The translations under genes and the position numbers were made by a program. A DNA stretch of 60,942 bases from Phycisphaerae bacterium (GTDB lineage Bacteria > Planctomycetota > Phycisphaerae > Sedimentisphaerales > UBA12454), in assembly GCA_041652575.1 (NCBI GenBank), contig JBAZHC010000017.1:1-60942 (forward strand), written 5' to 3'. How positions within the stretch are numbered: position 1 is the stretch's first letter; each line of letters begins with the position of its first letter. Of this stretch, positions 23,672-32,550 are shown piece after piece. The notes beneath the pieces were generated by a model. That model saw only the letters and a list, made by a program, of their open reading frames with translations, was not told where the DNA came from and did not search any database.

Positions 23672-25615
23672 TTACCAGTTTTGTATACAGTTCGAGTCCT
23701 GCGGGTTGTTACACTTCATCCACTGCAACGAGAAATCACTGAAATCAAGAAAATCGACTTTACCGTCAGTTGGCTGAAAATCTGCGCCGCCGCAATTATT
23801 ATTTGCCGGGCAATCAGAGCTTAGCCAGTATTCGGATACAGTAAAGAGGTCTTCGTAATCGACGCGGCAATCGCCGTTCAAATCCGCATTGAGGGACAAT
23901 CCTAACTCCTGAACCTGCTGACAGGTCGTCGGTTCATTCGTGAGTTCAATGGTAAATTCGTTTGGGCCGCCGGGAACAACGTCAATAATCACGACGGTCG
24001 GCTCCGCACCGGCAGGCGTAAGTGTGATGCTGTATTTCCCGTAAAAACCTCTGAAATTCGTGCTTCCATTATTATCTGTAATCGATGAATCATTTGTAGT
24101 CCATTCGTTCCTGATGGCTTCGTATCTTCTTCCCGCTTCGTTTAAGGTCCAGTCCGAATTAACAATATGGCAGTCATCTCTCCAGTGAGAATCCTCCCAG
24201 AATCCCCACATCAGGATTCCCTTTACGGCAGGATGGCTGAAAGCGATACGGTAAAAGTCTTCCAGGTCGTTTGCTCTTATATTTTCATTCACATCGTTGA
24301 CATCGAATTCCGTTACCCATATCGGAAGATTGCATTCGGCCATGCTGTCGAAACGAGCCTTTACAGCGTTGCGGTCGAAACCGCCTTTCATATGGCACTG
24401 AACACCTATGCCTTTTACCGGCGCGCCGTCAGCAAGGAGTCCGTATATCTGCTGTTTGTAATCGTTTAGATTATAACCGCCGTCGATAACGCTGTAATCG
24501 TTTACGAAAAGCTGACAATTCGGGTCGATAGCCTGGGCTGCCTGAAACATCCACGGACGAATGGAAAGTCCGAGTCTATCTGCAAAGTATGAATTATCGC
24601 ACATCTCGTTGTTTACGTCCCAGTGAACGAATTTATTTTTAAAATGATTTACAGCACTGCTGAGCCTGTCCTGCACCGCCAGAAGCAAGGCGTCCGTGCT
24701 CAGGTTCTTTATCCATGTCTGAATTACACCTTCCGCTGCCCAGAAAATACAATGCCCCCTCATAGTAATATTATTTGCACTGCAGAAGTTGTAAATGCTG
24801 TCAGCCGTCGTGTATGTTACGTAATCTTCAGAAGGTTCATTGAAATACCATTTCGATTCGTTCTCCATCACGGCCCATTCGAAATGGTTTTTGAAGAATT
24901 GAGCGTAATTGGCATCTGAAATACGATAATTTATCGCCGAGCCGAAAGGGAAGCCGTGTCTTATCTGATGGATTTCGATATTTACATCTGCTATTGGCGT
25001 TTTGGAGCCATAAGGCGAAACGGCGGTAATGCGAAAATCACTTTTGCGGATTTGTTCTATTCTCTCGTTTGCCGCAGTTTCCCAGTCGCTATCGATAAGT
25101 TCTACAGACACATCGTCGACATAGAAACTTACGCCTGAAGCGGGGCCTTCGAAATAAAGATTCAGACCTGTCAGGGTGCCTGATACGTTCAGGGTAAAGT
25201 AATTGGATAAATAAGTCCAGGTGTTATCATAACCTGTAGACCACATTATCGGGATATACTTTGTGCCGCTGTCGTCTACCTGTTTGACAGTGAGTCCCAT
25301 CGAATTACTTGAAGCGTTTACGAGTTTTACCCAGCCTGAAATAGAATATGTCTGTCCGTTAGTGAGTTTTCCCAGTAACGACTGGCTTATTCCCTGCCAG
25401 GTTGCCGTCCTGTTGCTGACCAGCGCGCCGTAGCTGCCTGAATGCGGAACAGTTACAGTGGATATGTTGCAGCCAAGCTGCGTCCAGCCGGTTGTTGTGC
25501 CTGTTTCGAGTCCCGGATTGACGAGCACGTTAGTGTCGCCAAAGCAGGGCGATATCAGTATAACTGACGCAAGAGCCAAAAATATATAAAAGTACTTAAC
25601 GGTAATTTTGTTCAT
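23672..25615 (-). CDS. Secreted CBM-GH10-dockerin xylanase
   Basis: The reading frame is open back to 25684, but that would overlap the preceding gene. ATG 25615, eight bases after its stop and starting a proper signal peptide (MNKITVKYFYIF...), is preferred. The 647-residue protein has a CBM4/9/22-type module (about 27-172) and GH10 (about 178-520) with acid/base Glu337 (WDVNNE) and nucleophile Glu436 (VTEFDV). An Ig-like segment and a C-terminal dockerin-like pair of EF-hand loops (LNGDCRVDYEDL and DGKVDFLDF) follow. It should hydrolyse xylan at or outside the cell surface. The AGGA directly abuts the ATG, so translation is probably coupled to the upstream gene. Confidence 0.92.
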   Translation of the reverse strand: MNKITVKYFYIFLALASVILISPCFGDTNVLVNPGLETGTTTGWTQLGCNISTVTVPHSGSYGALVSNRTATWQGISQSLLGKLTNGQTYSISGWVKLVNASSNSMGLTVKQVDDSGTKYIPIMWSTGYDNTWTYLSNYFTLNVSGTLTGLNLYFEGPASGVSFYVDDVSVELIDSDWETAANERIEQIRKSDFRITAVSPYGSKTPIADVNIEIHQIRHGFPFGSAINYRISDANYAQFFKNHFEWAVMENESKWYFNEPSEDYVTYTTADSIYNFCSANNITMRGHCIFWAAEGVIQTWIKNLSTDALLLAVQDRLSSAVNHFKNKFVHWDVNNEMCDNSYFADRLGLSIRPWMFQAAQAIDPNCQLFVNDYSVIDGGYNLNDYKQQIYGLLADGAPVKGIGVQCHMKGGFDRNAVKARFDSMAECNLPIWVTEFDVNDVNENIRANDLEDFYRIAFSHPAVKGILMWGFWEDSHWRDDCHIVNSDWTLNEAGRRYEAIRNEWTTNDSSITDNNGSTNFRGFYGKYSITLTPAGAEPTVVIIDVVPGGPNEFTIELTNEPTTCQQVQELGLSLNADLNGDCRVDYEDLFTVSEYWLSSDCPANNNCGGADFQPTDGKVDFLDFSDFSLQWMKCNNPQDSNCIQNW

Positions 25616-25622
25616 TCCTAAT

Positions 25623-28082
25623 TTACCAATTTTGTGTACAACTCGAATCCTGCGGGTCGTTACACTGCATCCACTGCACTGCAAAATCGCCGAAGTCTAA
25701 GAAATCTACAGTGCCGTCAGTCGGTTCGAAGTCGGCACCTTCGCAATTACTGTTTGCAGCGCAATCGGTACTGAGCCAGTAGTCGGACATTATTTCAAGG
25801 TCGCCGAAGTTGACGTAGCAGTCGCCGCTAAGGTCTGACAATAAAGCCAAACCGCCATTTTGAACATCTTCACAGGTTTGATATGTCGGCAAAACGGCTT
25901 TTATTACCATACCGATAATCGCTTGTCGGTTTACAGTGGACGAATAAGTTGCGCTCGGCGTTTCTGCAACGCCGGTTGCTGATTTATGGCCGGTGACACC
26001 GGTATGCCCACTCGATGGCGAGACCGATTGGTCTGTACCTTCTGTGAAACCATTGTTCAAAGTATAAGAGCCGTTGTTGCCGCAGACAGCGGCGACAATA
26101 ACCATATCTCCCTGGTCAGTTGAAAGAGCGGATGTGGTAATCGGATTTGTTCCGCTTGTCGTATTATTGCCGGCATACGCACCGATAAGAGCAGCCTGAT
26201 TAACATTCGAGAAAAATGCACTGGCATACGATACGCTGCTCATTGTAGAACTCCACGTTGGGCTGAAATTTGTTGCAATTGCGGATGTGATGTCCGCATC
26301 ATTGAGGACAAAAACAGCAGTCTGATTTGAATATGAAGCAATTGCGTCAGCTTCAATAATCTTTGTCATTAGCTTGCCGCCATAACTTACCGAAGTAAGA
26401 TTGCTGCTGCCGGAACTCTCGCCATGTGCCACAAAAACAAGAATACGGTTCGTCCCGGTTTCTTTTGCATGATTCAACCCGGTAGTCCATGAGCCGAGAA
26501 GCTCAACATTTGCTCCCGGCGCCATAGTTCTGGCAGATGCCGGAGCTGACCATCCGGTTTCATTCGGAGTCTGAGCGTTATCACGAGCCTTGACTCTAAA
26601 GGAATATAAAGTATTCGGATTTAAACCTGTGGCTATATAAGTTGTGCTTGTCTGCCAGCCGCTGTTTTTGCTGCTGTCGGTTGTGCATTCGAAGTAATAC
26701 TGCACCGGCAGCGAATCATCCGTCGCGGTTGTTGCTGTCATAGTGATTGTAGACTGGCCGGTTGCCGTTGGCACTGAAGCCCATGTCATTGGATTCGGTG
26801 TTGGAGGAATATATTCCGGCTCCGGGGAGTGAAGGTTAGTTTGAATTTCGAATTGAGCAGTTGTTGTACCCGGTTCCAGTTCGATTGTATATGTTTCATT
26901 GCTCTGGCCTGTTGCGCTTAGCGTAATCTCATAAGTGCCGTGAAAACCTCTGAAGTCCACATTTCCATCCACATCGGTGATGCCGTCATCTTCGGTTGTC
27001 CATTCGTCCATCAGGGCTTCATATCGAACGCCTTGTACAGTTAAGTTCCCGCTGCTGTCACAAAGACCTGCGTTGGTTCGCCACATCTGGCCATTCATAA
27101 AGCCCCAAAACATTACGCCTTCAACATTGGCATGACTGAAGCATATACGCAGGTAGTTCTCGATGTTATCTGCTGATATGGTTGCGTCTGTGTGTGAAGC
27201 GTCGAATTCGGTGGCCCAGATAGGCTTGCCAAATACTGCCAGCGGCTGGAGGACATTATCGTAATAACTTTGGGGTTGAAAGCTGACATTTTCTGCGAGG
27301 TGCCCCTGGATGCCATAGCCATCAATAGTCGCCCCCAGACCAATCAGGGTGTTGGCACGGTTTACATAATTGGTTGATGAATAACCGCCGAATGAATTGC
27401 CGTTGTATTCATTCATAAACATCCCGCAATCGGGGTCCAATGCTTTAGCGGCATTGAACATATGAACTATTCCTGCGCTGCCGAGACGACTGGTGAAGAA
27501 ATTATCGGTAAGCATTTCATTATCGACGTCCCAGTTGTAGAATTTGCCTTTGAAATGGGTTACAGCGCTGTCGATACGTTCGTCAACTTCACCCAGTAGT
27601 TCGCTGGCGGTAGGATACGTGGCATAGCCTAAGGCCGCAAGCCAGTCCGGGAACTCGGAATTCTCCTGCTCCCAAAAGAGACAATGGCCGCGCATCTTGA
27701 TTCCGTTGTTGTTGCACCAGGTGTAGATAGTGTCTGCGTTCGTATAGGTCACAACGTTCCTTGTATATTCATTGGCTTTCCATTTTGTATCATTTTCGCA
27801 AACCGCCCAATTGAAATGGCTGAGTATGAAATTCTTATAGATTGTGTTACTCATCTGCGAACTGCGGATGCAGGTGCCGAACACAAAATGATGATTAACC
27901 AGTTCTATTTGCACATTAATGCCGCTGACGGGCTGTCCCAGCGAGTTGACTAACGTAATCTGCGCATTTCTTTTGCGTATGTTTTCGATTCTCGTATTGG
28001 CGTCGCTTTTCCAGTCGCCCAAAGCAATCGATGAAATAACAGCCGTTAAAAATAAACATCTGCCTAATTTTTTAATAAACAT
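25623..28082 (-). CDS. Secreted GH10-FN3-dockerin xylanase, copy 2 of a tandem pair
   Basis: Residues 1-22 of this 819-residue product are a signal peptide. GH10 spans about 25-365 with acid/base Glu189 (WDVDNE) and nucleophile Glu292 (WATEFD). An Ig-like strand pair (about 370-420) and an FN3-like module (about 430-525) follow. Next comes an uncharacterised beta-rich domain (about 528-735) with VSYGGKLMTK and GDMVIVAA motifs. The C-terminus is a dockerin-like tail with SGDCYVNFGDL and DGTVDFLDF calcium loops. AAGGAGG precedes the ATG. It follows its near-duplicate after 26 bases. Sequence after the GH10 acid/base strand is almost identical to that copy, while the first 170 residues differ much more. 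Confidence 0.94.
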   Translation of the reverse strand: MFIKKLGRCLFLTAVISSIALGDWKSDANTRIENIRKRNAQITLVNSLGQPVSGINVQIELVNHHFVFGTCIRSSQMSNTIYKNFILSHFNWAVCENDTKWKANEYTRNVVTYTNADTIYTWCNNNGIKMRGHCLFWEQENSEFPDWLAALGYATYPTASELLGEVDERIDSAVTHFKGKFYNWDVDNEMLTDNFFTSRLGSAGIVHMFNAAKALDPDCGMFMNEYNGNSFGGYSSTNYVNRANTLIGLGATIDGYGIQGHLAENVSFQPQSYYDNVLQPLAVFGKPIWATEFDASHTDATISADNIENYLRICFSHANVEGVMFWGFMNGQMWRTNAGLCDSSGNLTVQGVRYEALMDEWTTEDDGITDVDGNVDFRGFHGTYEITLSATGQSNETYTIELEPGTTTAQFEIQTNLHSPEPEYIPPTPNPMTWASVPTATGQSTITMTATTATDDSLPVQYYFECTTDSSKNSGWQTSTTYIATGLNPNTLYSFRVKARDNAQTPNETGWSAPASARTMAPGANVELLGSWTTGLNHAKETGTNRILVFVAHGESSGSSNLTSVSYGGKLMTKIIEADAIASYSNQTAVFVLNDADITSAIATNFSPTWSSTMSSVSYASAFFSNVNQAALIGAYAGNNTTSGTNPITTSALSTDQGDMVIVAAVCGNNGSYTLNNGFTEGTDQSVSPSSGHTGVTGHKSATGVAETPSATYSSTVNRQAIIGMVIKAVLPTYQTCEDVQNGGLALLSDLSGDCYVNFGDLEIMSDYWLSTDCAANSNCEGADFEPTDGTVDFLDFGDFAVQWMQCNDPQDSSCTQNW

Positions 28083-28108
28083 CCCAGCCTCCTTATGTTT
28101 TTTTTAAT

Positions 28109-30562
28109 TTACCAATTCTGTATACAATTTAAACCCTGCGGGTCGTTACACTGCATCCACTGCACTGCAAAATCGCCGAAATCAAGAAAATCAACAGTGC
28201 CGTCAATCGGTTCGAAGTCGGCACCTTCACAATTATTGTTTGCAGCGCAATCGTTACTGAGCCAGTAGTCGGACATTATTTCAAGGTCGCCGAAGTTGAC
28301 GTAGCAGTCGCCGCTAATGTCTGACAATAATGCCAAACCGCCGTTTTGAACATCTGTACAGGTTTGATATGTCGGCAAAACGGCTTTTATAACTATTCCG
28401 AGGATTGCCTGTTCAGATGAAGAGGAAAAAGTCGCACTGGGAGTTTCGGGGGCACCAGTTCCTAATTTGTGGCCGGTCACGCCGGTTGCATACCAATAAC
28501 TGCCAAACTGCTGATCTGTTCCTTCTGTGAAACCGTTGTTTAAAGTGTATGAACCGGCGGCGCCGCCGGTAGCTGCGACAATAACCATATCGCCCTGGTC
28601 GGTTGCAAGGGGAGATGTCGTAATAGTTGTCCCGCTTGCAGTATTATTTCCGGCATACGCACCAATAAGAGATGCCTGGTTGACGTTCGAGAAAAACGCG
28701 CTTGAATATGAGTAGCTGCCCCATGTGGAAGTCCAGCTTGGACTGAAATTAGTCGCAATTGCGGATGTGATGTACGCATCATGGAGGACAAAAACTGCAA
28801 CCTGATAACCAAATGAAGAGCCTGCGTCAACTTCAAGAACCTTTGTCATTGGCTTGCCGCCATAACTGACCGAAGTAAGATCTGCGCCGCCCCAGGATAA
28901 TCCATGCGCTACAAAGACGAGAATACGGTTCTGGCCTGGTTCTTTTGCATGATTTAATCCTGTAGCCCATGAGCCGAGAAGCTCGACATTTGCTCCCGGC
29001 GCCATAGTTCTGGCAGATGCGGGGGCTGATAATTCAGTTTCATTCGGAATCAAAGCGTTATCACGGGCCTTGACTCTGAATGTATATAAAGTACTCGGGC
29101 TTAAACCGGCTGCTATGTATGTAGTGCTTGCCTGCCAGCCGCTGTTTTTGCTGCTGTCGTTTGTGCATTCGAAATAATATTGCACCGGCATAGAATCATC
29201 CGTTGCGATTGTTGCGGTCATAGTGATTGTAGACTGACCGGTTGCCGTCGGCGTAGAACTCCAGGTCATCGGGTTGGGCGTCGGAGGAATATATTCCGGC
29301 TCCGGAGGAGTAAGATTCGTTTGAATCTCAAATAATGCGGTAGTTGCTCCCGGCTCCAGTTCGATTGTATATGTTTCGTCGCTCTGGCCTGCTGAGCGGA
29401 GTGTTATCTCGTAAGTTCCGTAAAAACCTCTGAAGTCCGCATTTCCATCTATATCGGTAGTGTCGCTATCTTCAGTCGTCCATTCGTCCATCACGGCTTC
29501 ATATCGAACGCCCTGTGTAGTGAGAGATCCGGTAGAAGTACAAAGGGCTGCGTTGCTGCGCCACATCTGGCCATCCATAAAACCCCAAAACATTATGCCT
29601 TCAACATTGGCATGACTGAAGCATATACGCAGGTAGTTCTCGATGTTATCAGCCGATATGGTTGCGTCTGTATGCGAGGCATCGAATTCGGTGGCCCAGA
29701 TAGGCTTACCAAATACTGCCAGCGGCTGGAGGACGCTATCATAATAACTTTGGGGTTGAAAGCTGGTATTTTCTGCGAGATGCCCCTGGATGCCGTAGCC
29801 GTCGATTGTCGCCCCCAGACCAATCAGGGTGGTGGCGCGGTTTACATAATTGACTGATGAATAACCGCCGAAAGAATTGCCGTTGTATTCGTTCATAAAC
29901 ATCCCGCAATCGGGGTCCAGTGCTTTAGCGGCATTGAACATATGAACTATTCCCGCGTTGCCGAGACGACTGGTGAAGAAACTATCGGTAAGCATTTCAT
30001 TATCGACGTCCCAGTTGTAGAATTTGCCTTTAAAATGGTTTACAGCACTGGTGAGACGTTCATCAACTTCGCTCAGCATTTCGCTGGAGGCCGGATACGT
30101 TGCATAAGGCAGGTCCTCAAGCCATTCTGGGAAATTACCGTTAACCTGTTCCCAAAAGAGACAATGGCCTCGCATTTTGATTCCGTTGGTGTTGCACCAA
30201 TCGTAGATATAGTCCGCCTGTGCATAGGTCTCATTATCACGTGTAGGTTCATTGGAACCCCATTTAGTCTCGTTTTCGCAGACCGCCCAATTGAAGTGGC
30301 CGAGAATGAAATCTCTGTAAGCGGCGTTGTTAAGCAATGGTGAATAAGCGATGCAGGTGCCGAATGCGAAGCGATGCTTAATCTGCTTTATCTGCACCGT
30401 AATTCCGCCAACCGGCTGACCGAGCGAATTAACAACTGAAATCTCAAGATTTCGTTTGCGTATGTTTTCGATTCTCGTATTAGCGTCGCTTTTCCAGTCG
30501 CCAAAAGCAATCGATGAAATAACAACAGTTAAAAATAAACATCTGCCTAAATTTTTAAACAT
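28109..30562 (-). CDS. Secreted GH10-FN3-dockerin xylanase, copy 1 of a tandem pair
   Basis: This 817-residue product has a signal peptide (to about 21) and GH10 (about 24-365) with acid/base Glu189 in WDVDNEM and nucleophile Glu292 in WATEFDAS. The Ig-like segment, FN3-like module, uncharacterised beta-rich domain (VSYGGKPMTK) and dockerin-like tail ending in CIQNW match its neighbour. AAGGAAG precedes the ATG. It lies 62 bases after the GH120-like gene in the same transcription direction. The divergent N-terminal half of the barrel forms part of the substrate cleft, so the pair may differ in preferred xylan decoration; that is inference. Confidence 0.94.
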   Translation of the reverse strand: MFKNLGRCLFLTVVISSIAFGDWKSDANTRIENIRKRNLEISVVNSLGQPVGGITVQIKQIKHRFAFGTCIAYSPLLNNAAYRDFILGHFNWAVCENETKWGSNEPTRDNETYAQADYIYDWCNTNGIKMRGHCLFWEQVNGNFPEWLEDLPYATYPASSEMLSEVDERLTSAVNHFKGKFYNWDVDNEMLTDSFFTSRLGNAGIVHMFNAAKALDPDCGMFMNEYNGNSFGGYSSVNYVNRATTLIGLGATIDGYGIQGHLAENTSFQPQSYYDSVLQPLAVFGKPIWATEFDASHTDATISADNIENYLRICFSHANVEGIMFWGFMDGQMWRSNAALCTSTGSLTTQGVRYEAVMDEWTTEDSDTTDIDGNADFRGFYGTYEITLRSAGQSDETYTIELEPGATTALFEIQTNLTPPEPEYIPPTPNPMTWSSTPTATGQSTITMTATIATDDSMPVQYYFECTNDSSKNSGWQASTTYIAAGLSPSTLYTFRVKARDNALIPNETELSAPASARTMAPGANVELLGSWATGLNHAKEPGQNRILVFVAHGLSWGGADLTSVSYGGKPMTKVLEVDAGSSFGYQVAVFVLHDAYITSAIATNFSPSWTSTWGSYSYSSAFFSNVNQASLIGAYAGNNTASGTTITTSPLATDQGDMVIVAATGGAAGSYTLNNGFTEGTDQQFGSYWYATGVTGHKLGTGAPETPSATFSSSSEQAILGIVIKAVLPTYQTCTDVQNGGLALLSDISGDCYVNFGDLEIMSDYWLSNDCAANNNCEGADFEPIDGTVDFLDFGDFAVQWMQCNDPQGLNCIQNW

Positions 30563-30624
30563 CCCAACTTCCTTATGTTTTTTAAATTTACCAATTACTT
30601 ATACAATCAGCACCATTTACAGAT

Positions 30625-32475
30625 TTATCGAATCGGCTGGTAAGCTCCAATAAACGGGGTGTCAGTTTCAGACAGGCTGAGAATCCTGCCGATTTCCGAT
30701 GGAATCTTAGCCGCCGTTTTTGATGCGTCAAAAGCCTGCAGCAATTCATAATTGCCCAGCTCGGAACTCTTGAATAATGGGCCTTTATAATTTACTAAAT
30801 TTCGACTGTTAGCTGAAAAATCGGGATACATTTTGTTCAAAGCCTGGGGCGAATCGAAAAATGTCTGGCAATTACTGTCAGGGGCAGGACTCCAATAAAT
30901 CATACGCGGCGAGCCTTCTGCACACTGCACATACGCATTATTATCGAGTTTTTTAATCTGCGGCTTATTCAGGCGCTGGCATAAGGAGGGCATCTGCCAG
31001 AAAACCAAAAGAGGTCCCTTATAATTTTCATCCGCAGTAAGCAGGTTATTTACAAATGTGTGGCCATCGCGGTCATTGACATCCGGGCCGGTACTCGGAT
31101 GCCAGCCGAAATGGTCGCCGACGGCAGTTCTGTCGGTGCGTCCAAAGAATACCGGACTGTTTACTAATGTATTGTTATAAACTTCAACATTTGAACTGTT
31201 TAATACTCGAATACCCTGGTCGCAATTTACAAACACGTTTCCGGCACAAATCGCTCCTTTTGAGATTTCGAAAAAGAAGCCGCTATTGCTCGGCCAGAAA
31301 TGCTCGGTGGTAATCCGTTCCTTAATATTGCCCACACCCTCAATCCAGTTGTCGCAAAACACGCCGTCGACATTGCCGACATCATACCAGATACCATTTG
31401 AATTCGGCTGCTCTATAACCAGATTATCGCGGCACGTTACTCGATAGCATTGATTAAAAATTTTAACCGCGGCGGGATAATATCCGGTGATTTTCTCGAT
31501 ATTGTTGCGTCTGAAGATATTCTTTTCCAGCAGGACATCGGACGAGCTTATAATAAAAATTCCTTCTGTGCTGGTGTCGCTCACCAGGCAATTCCGCAGC
31601 GTTAATTTATCTCCTCGCAGGTATGCGGCGACGCGGGAACAATAAGAAATGGTGCAATTCTCAATTGTTGTTCCAACCACTTCTTTTCCAAATGTTGACT
31701 CATCGGCCAAACCTTCGGGGCTTGTTCCCTGTATTTCCATTGCACGGTAAGCGTATTGAGTAAATATAATGCCGCGAAGTATTAAACCTTTTCGGTCTGA
31801 TGTTTTGCCGTGGCAATCTTTTGTTATTCGGGTAAGAGCATTGCTAAAAGCGGTGATTTCGACTAATTTGTCTGTGGGGTCGAAATTTATAAAAACCGCG
31901 TTGGCGTCGTAATCAACGAAAAAAGAATTTGCATCAAGTTCGCCTTCCCAGCCGGCCGATTGTAAAAATTTACCGTCCACGAATACCATATCGTTATTAA
32001 AACGGTGCATTGGAGTTTCTTTGCCGAAACGCTGGCGGATCCACCAGTCAGCGGGCCTGGCGGGAAATAAAGTCGGCCAGGAGGTTTTCCATAATCCGTT
32101 TCTCAGATGTTCCCACTGGTTTGCAACGAAGGTTCCTTTTAGAACAGGTTGTTCGTCCTTATAGGGCTGTATGGTAATTCCCTGGTTCAACAGCAAGCCG
32201 CCTGTACGATAGGTGCCTCCCCGCATCACGATTGCATCGCCGGTTACTACCCGTTTTAGAGCATCTTCGAGAGTCGTGGGCTGCTCGAGCGTTTCGCCTG
32301 ACGCATCGGACTTTCCATCTGTCGCCGCATAGTAAATTTTGCCCTCAACTTTGGGTAAATCATAATTTTGCTGAATCGGTCCATAAGGCCCGCCGGAAGG
32401 TTGTGCTGCTAAAGGCAGTGAATAAAACACTACGCATAGAATAACGCAGTAAAAATAAGGATTGCCTCGCTTCAT
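30625..32475 (-). CDS. Secreted right-handed beta-helix protein, GH120 beta-xylosidase-like
   Basis: The product is 616 residues with a signal peptide (to about 24, ending AAA). It has a pectin-lyase-type right-handed beta-helix with many 'NCxxSxCS', 'NxFxxN' turns and a mixed segment inserted at about 115-215. The region GIWYDVGN (Asp365) followed by FFFEISKG (Glu403) resembles the catalytic Asp and Glu segments recalled for GH120 XylC of Thermoanaerobacterium (Asp382, Glu405), with about 15 extra residues between them. In a xylanase operon a GH120-like xylosidase is more fitting than a pectate lyase, and no lyase motif was recognised. The Shine-Dalgarno is weak. Confidence 0.7.
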   Translation of the reverse strand: MKRGNPYFYCVILCVVFYSLPLAAQPSGGPYGPIQQNYDLPKVEGKIYYAATDGKSDASGETLEQPTTLEDALKRVVTGDAIVMRGGTYRTGGLLLNQGITIQPYKDEQPVLKGTFVANQWEHLRNGLWKTSWPTLFPARPADWWIRQRFGKETPMHRFNNDMVFVDGKFLQSAGWEGELDANSFFVDYDANAVFINFDPTDKLVEITAFSNALTRITKDCHGKTSDRKGLILRGIIFTQYAYRAMEIQGTSPEGLADESTFGKEVVGTTIENCTISYCSRVAAYLRGDKLTLRNCLVSDTSTEGIFIISSSDVLLEKNIFRRNNIEKITGYYPAAVKIFNQCYRVTCRDNLVIEQPNSNGIWYDVGNVDGVFCDNWIEGVGNIKERITTEHFWPSNSGFFFEISKGAICAGNVFVNCDQGIRVLNSSNVEVYNNTLVNSPVFFGRTDRTAVGDHFGWHPSTGPDVNDRDGHTFVNNLLTADENYKGPLLVFWQMPSLCQRLNKPQIKKLDNNAYVQCAEGSPRMIYWSPAPDSNCQTFFDSPQALNKMYPDFSANSRNLVNYKGPLFKSSELGNYELLQAFDASKTAAKIPSEIGRILSLSETDTPFIGAYQPIR

Positions 32476-32550
32476 TTTTTTCTTTCAAATCTCGACAAGG
32501 TTGTTTTGCCTTGCCTCTATTCCATTTTGTCTGTTTATTTATTTTTGCCT

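Larger units (their letters stand above)
25623..30562. repeat. Tandem duplication of a 2.46-kb GH10 gene
   Basis: The two adjacent minus-strand genes (28082..25623 and 30562..28109) encode proteins of 819 and 817 residues with identical domain order and matching promoter-proximal sequence (AAACATAAGGA before each ATG). By eye the GH10 part after the acid/base glutamate is about 95 percent identical, whereas residues 38-170 are only about 60-65 percent identical. Confidence 0.85.

Noticed and set aside
30625..32475. Calling the beta-helix protein a pectate lyase
   Set aside because: No pectate-lyase calcium or arginine motifs were seen, the locus is xylanolytic, and the Asp365/Glu403 segments fit GH120 better.
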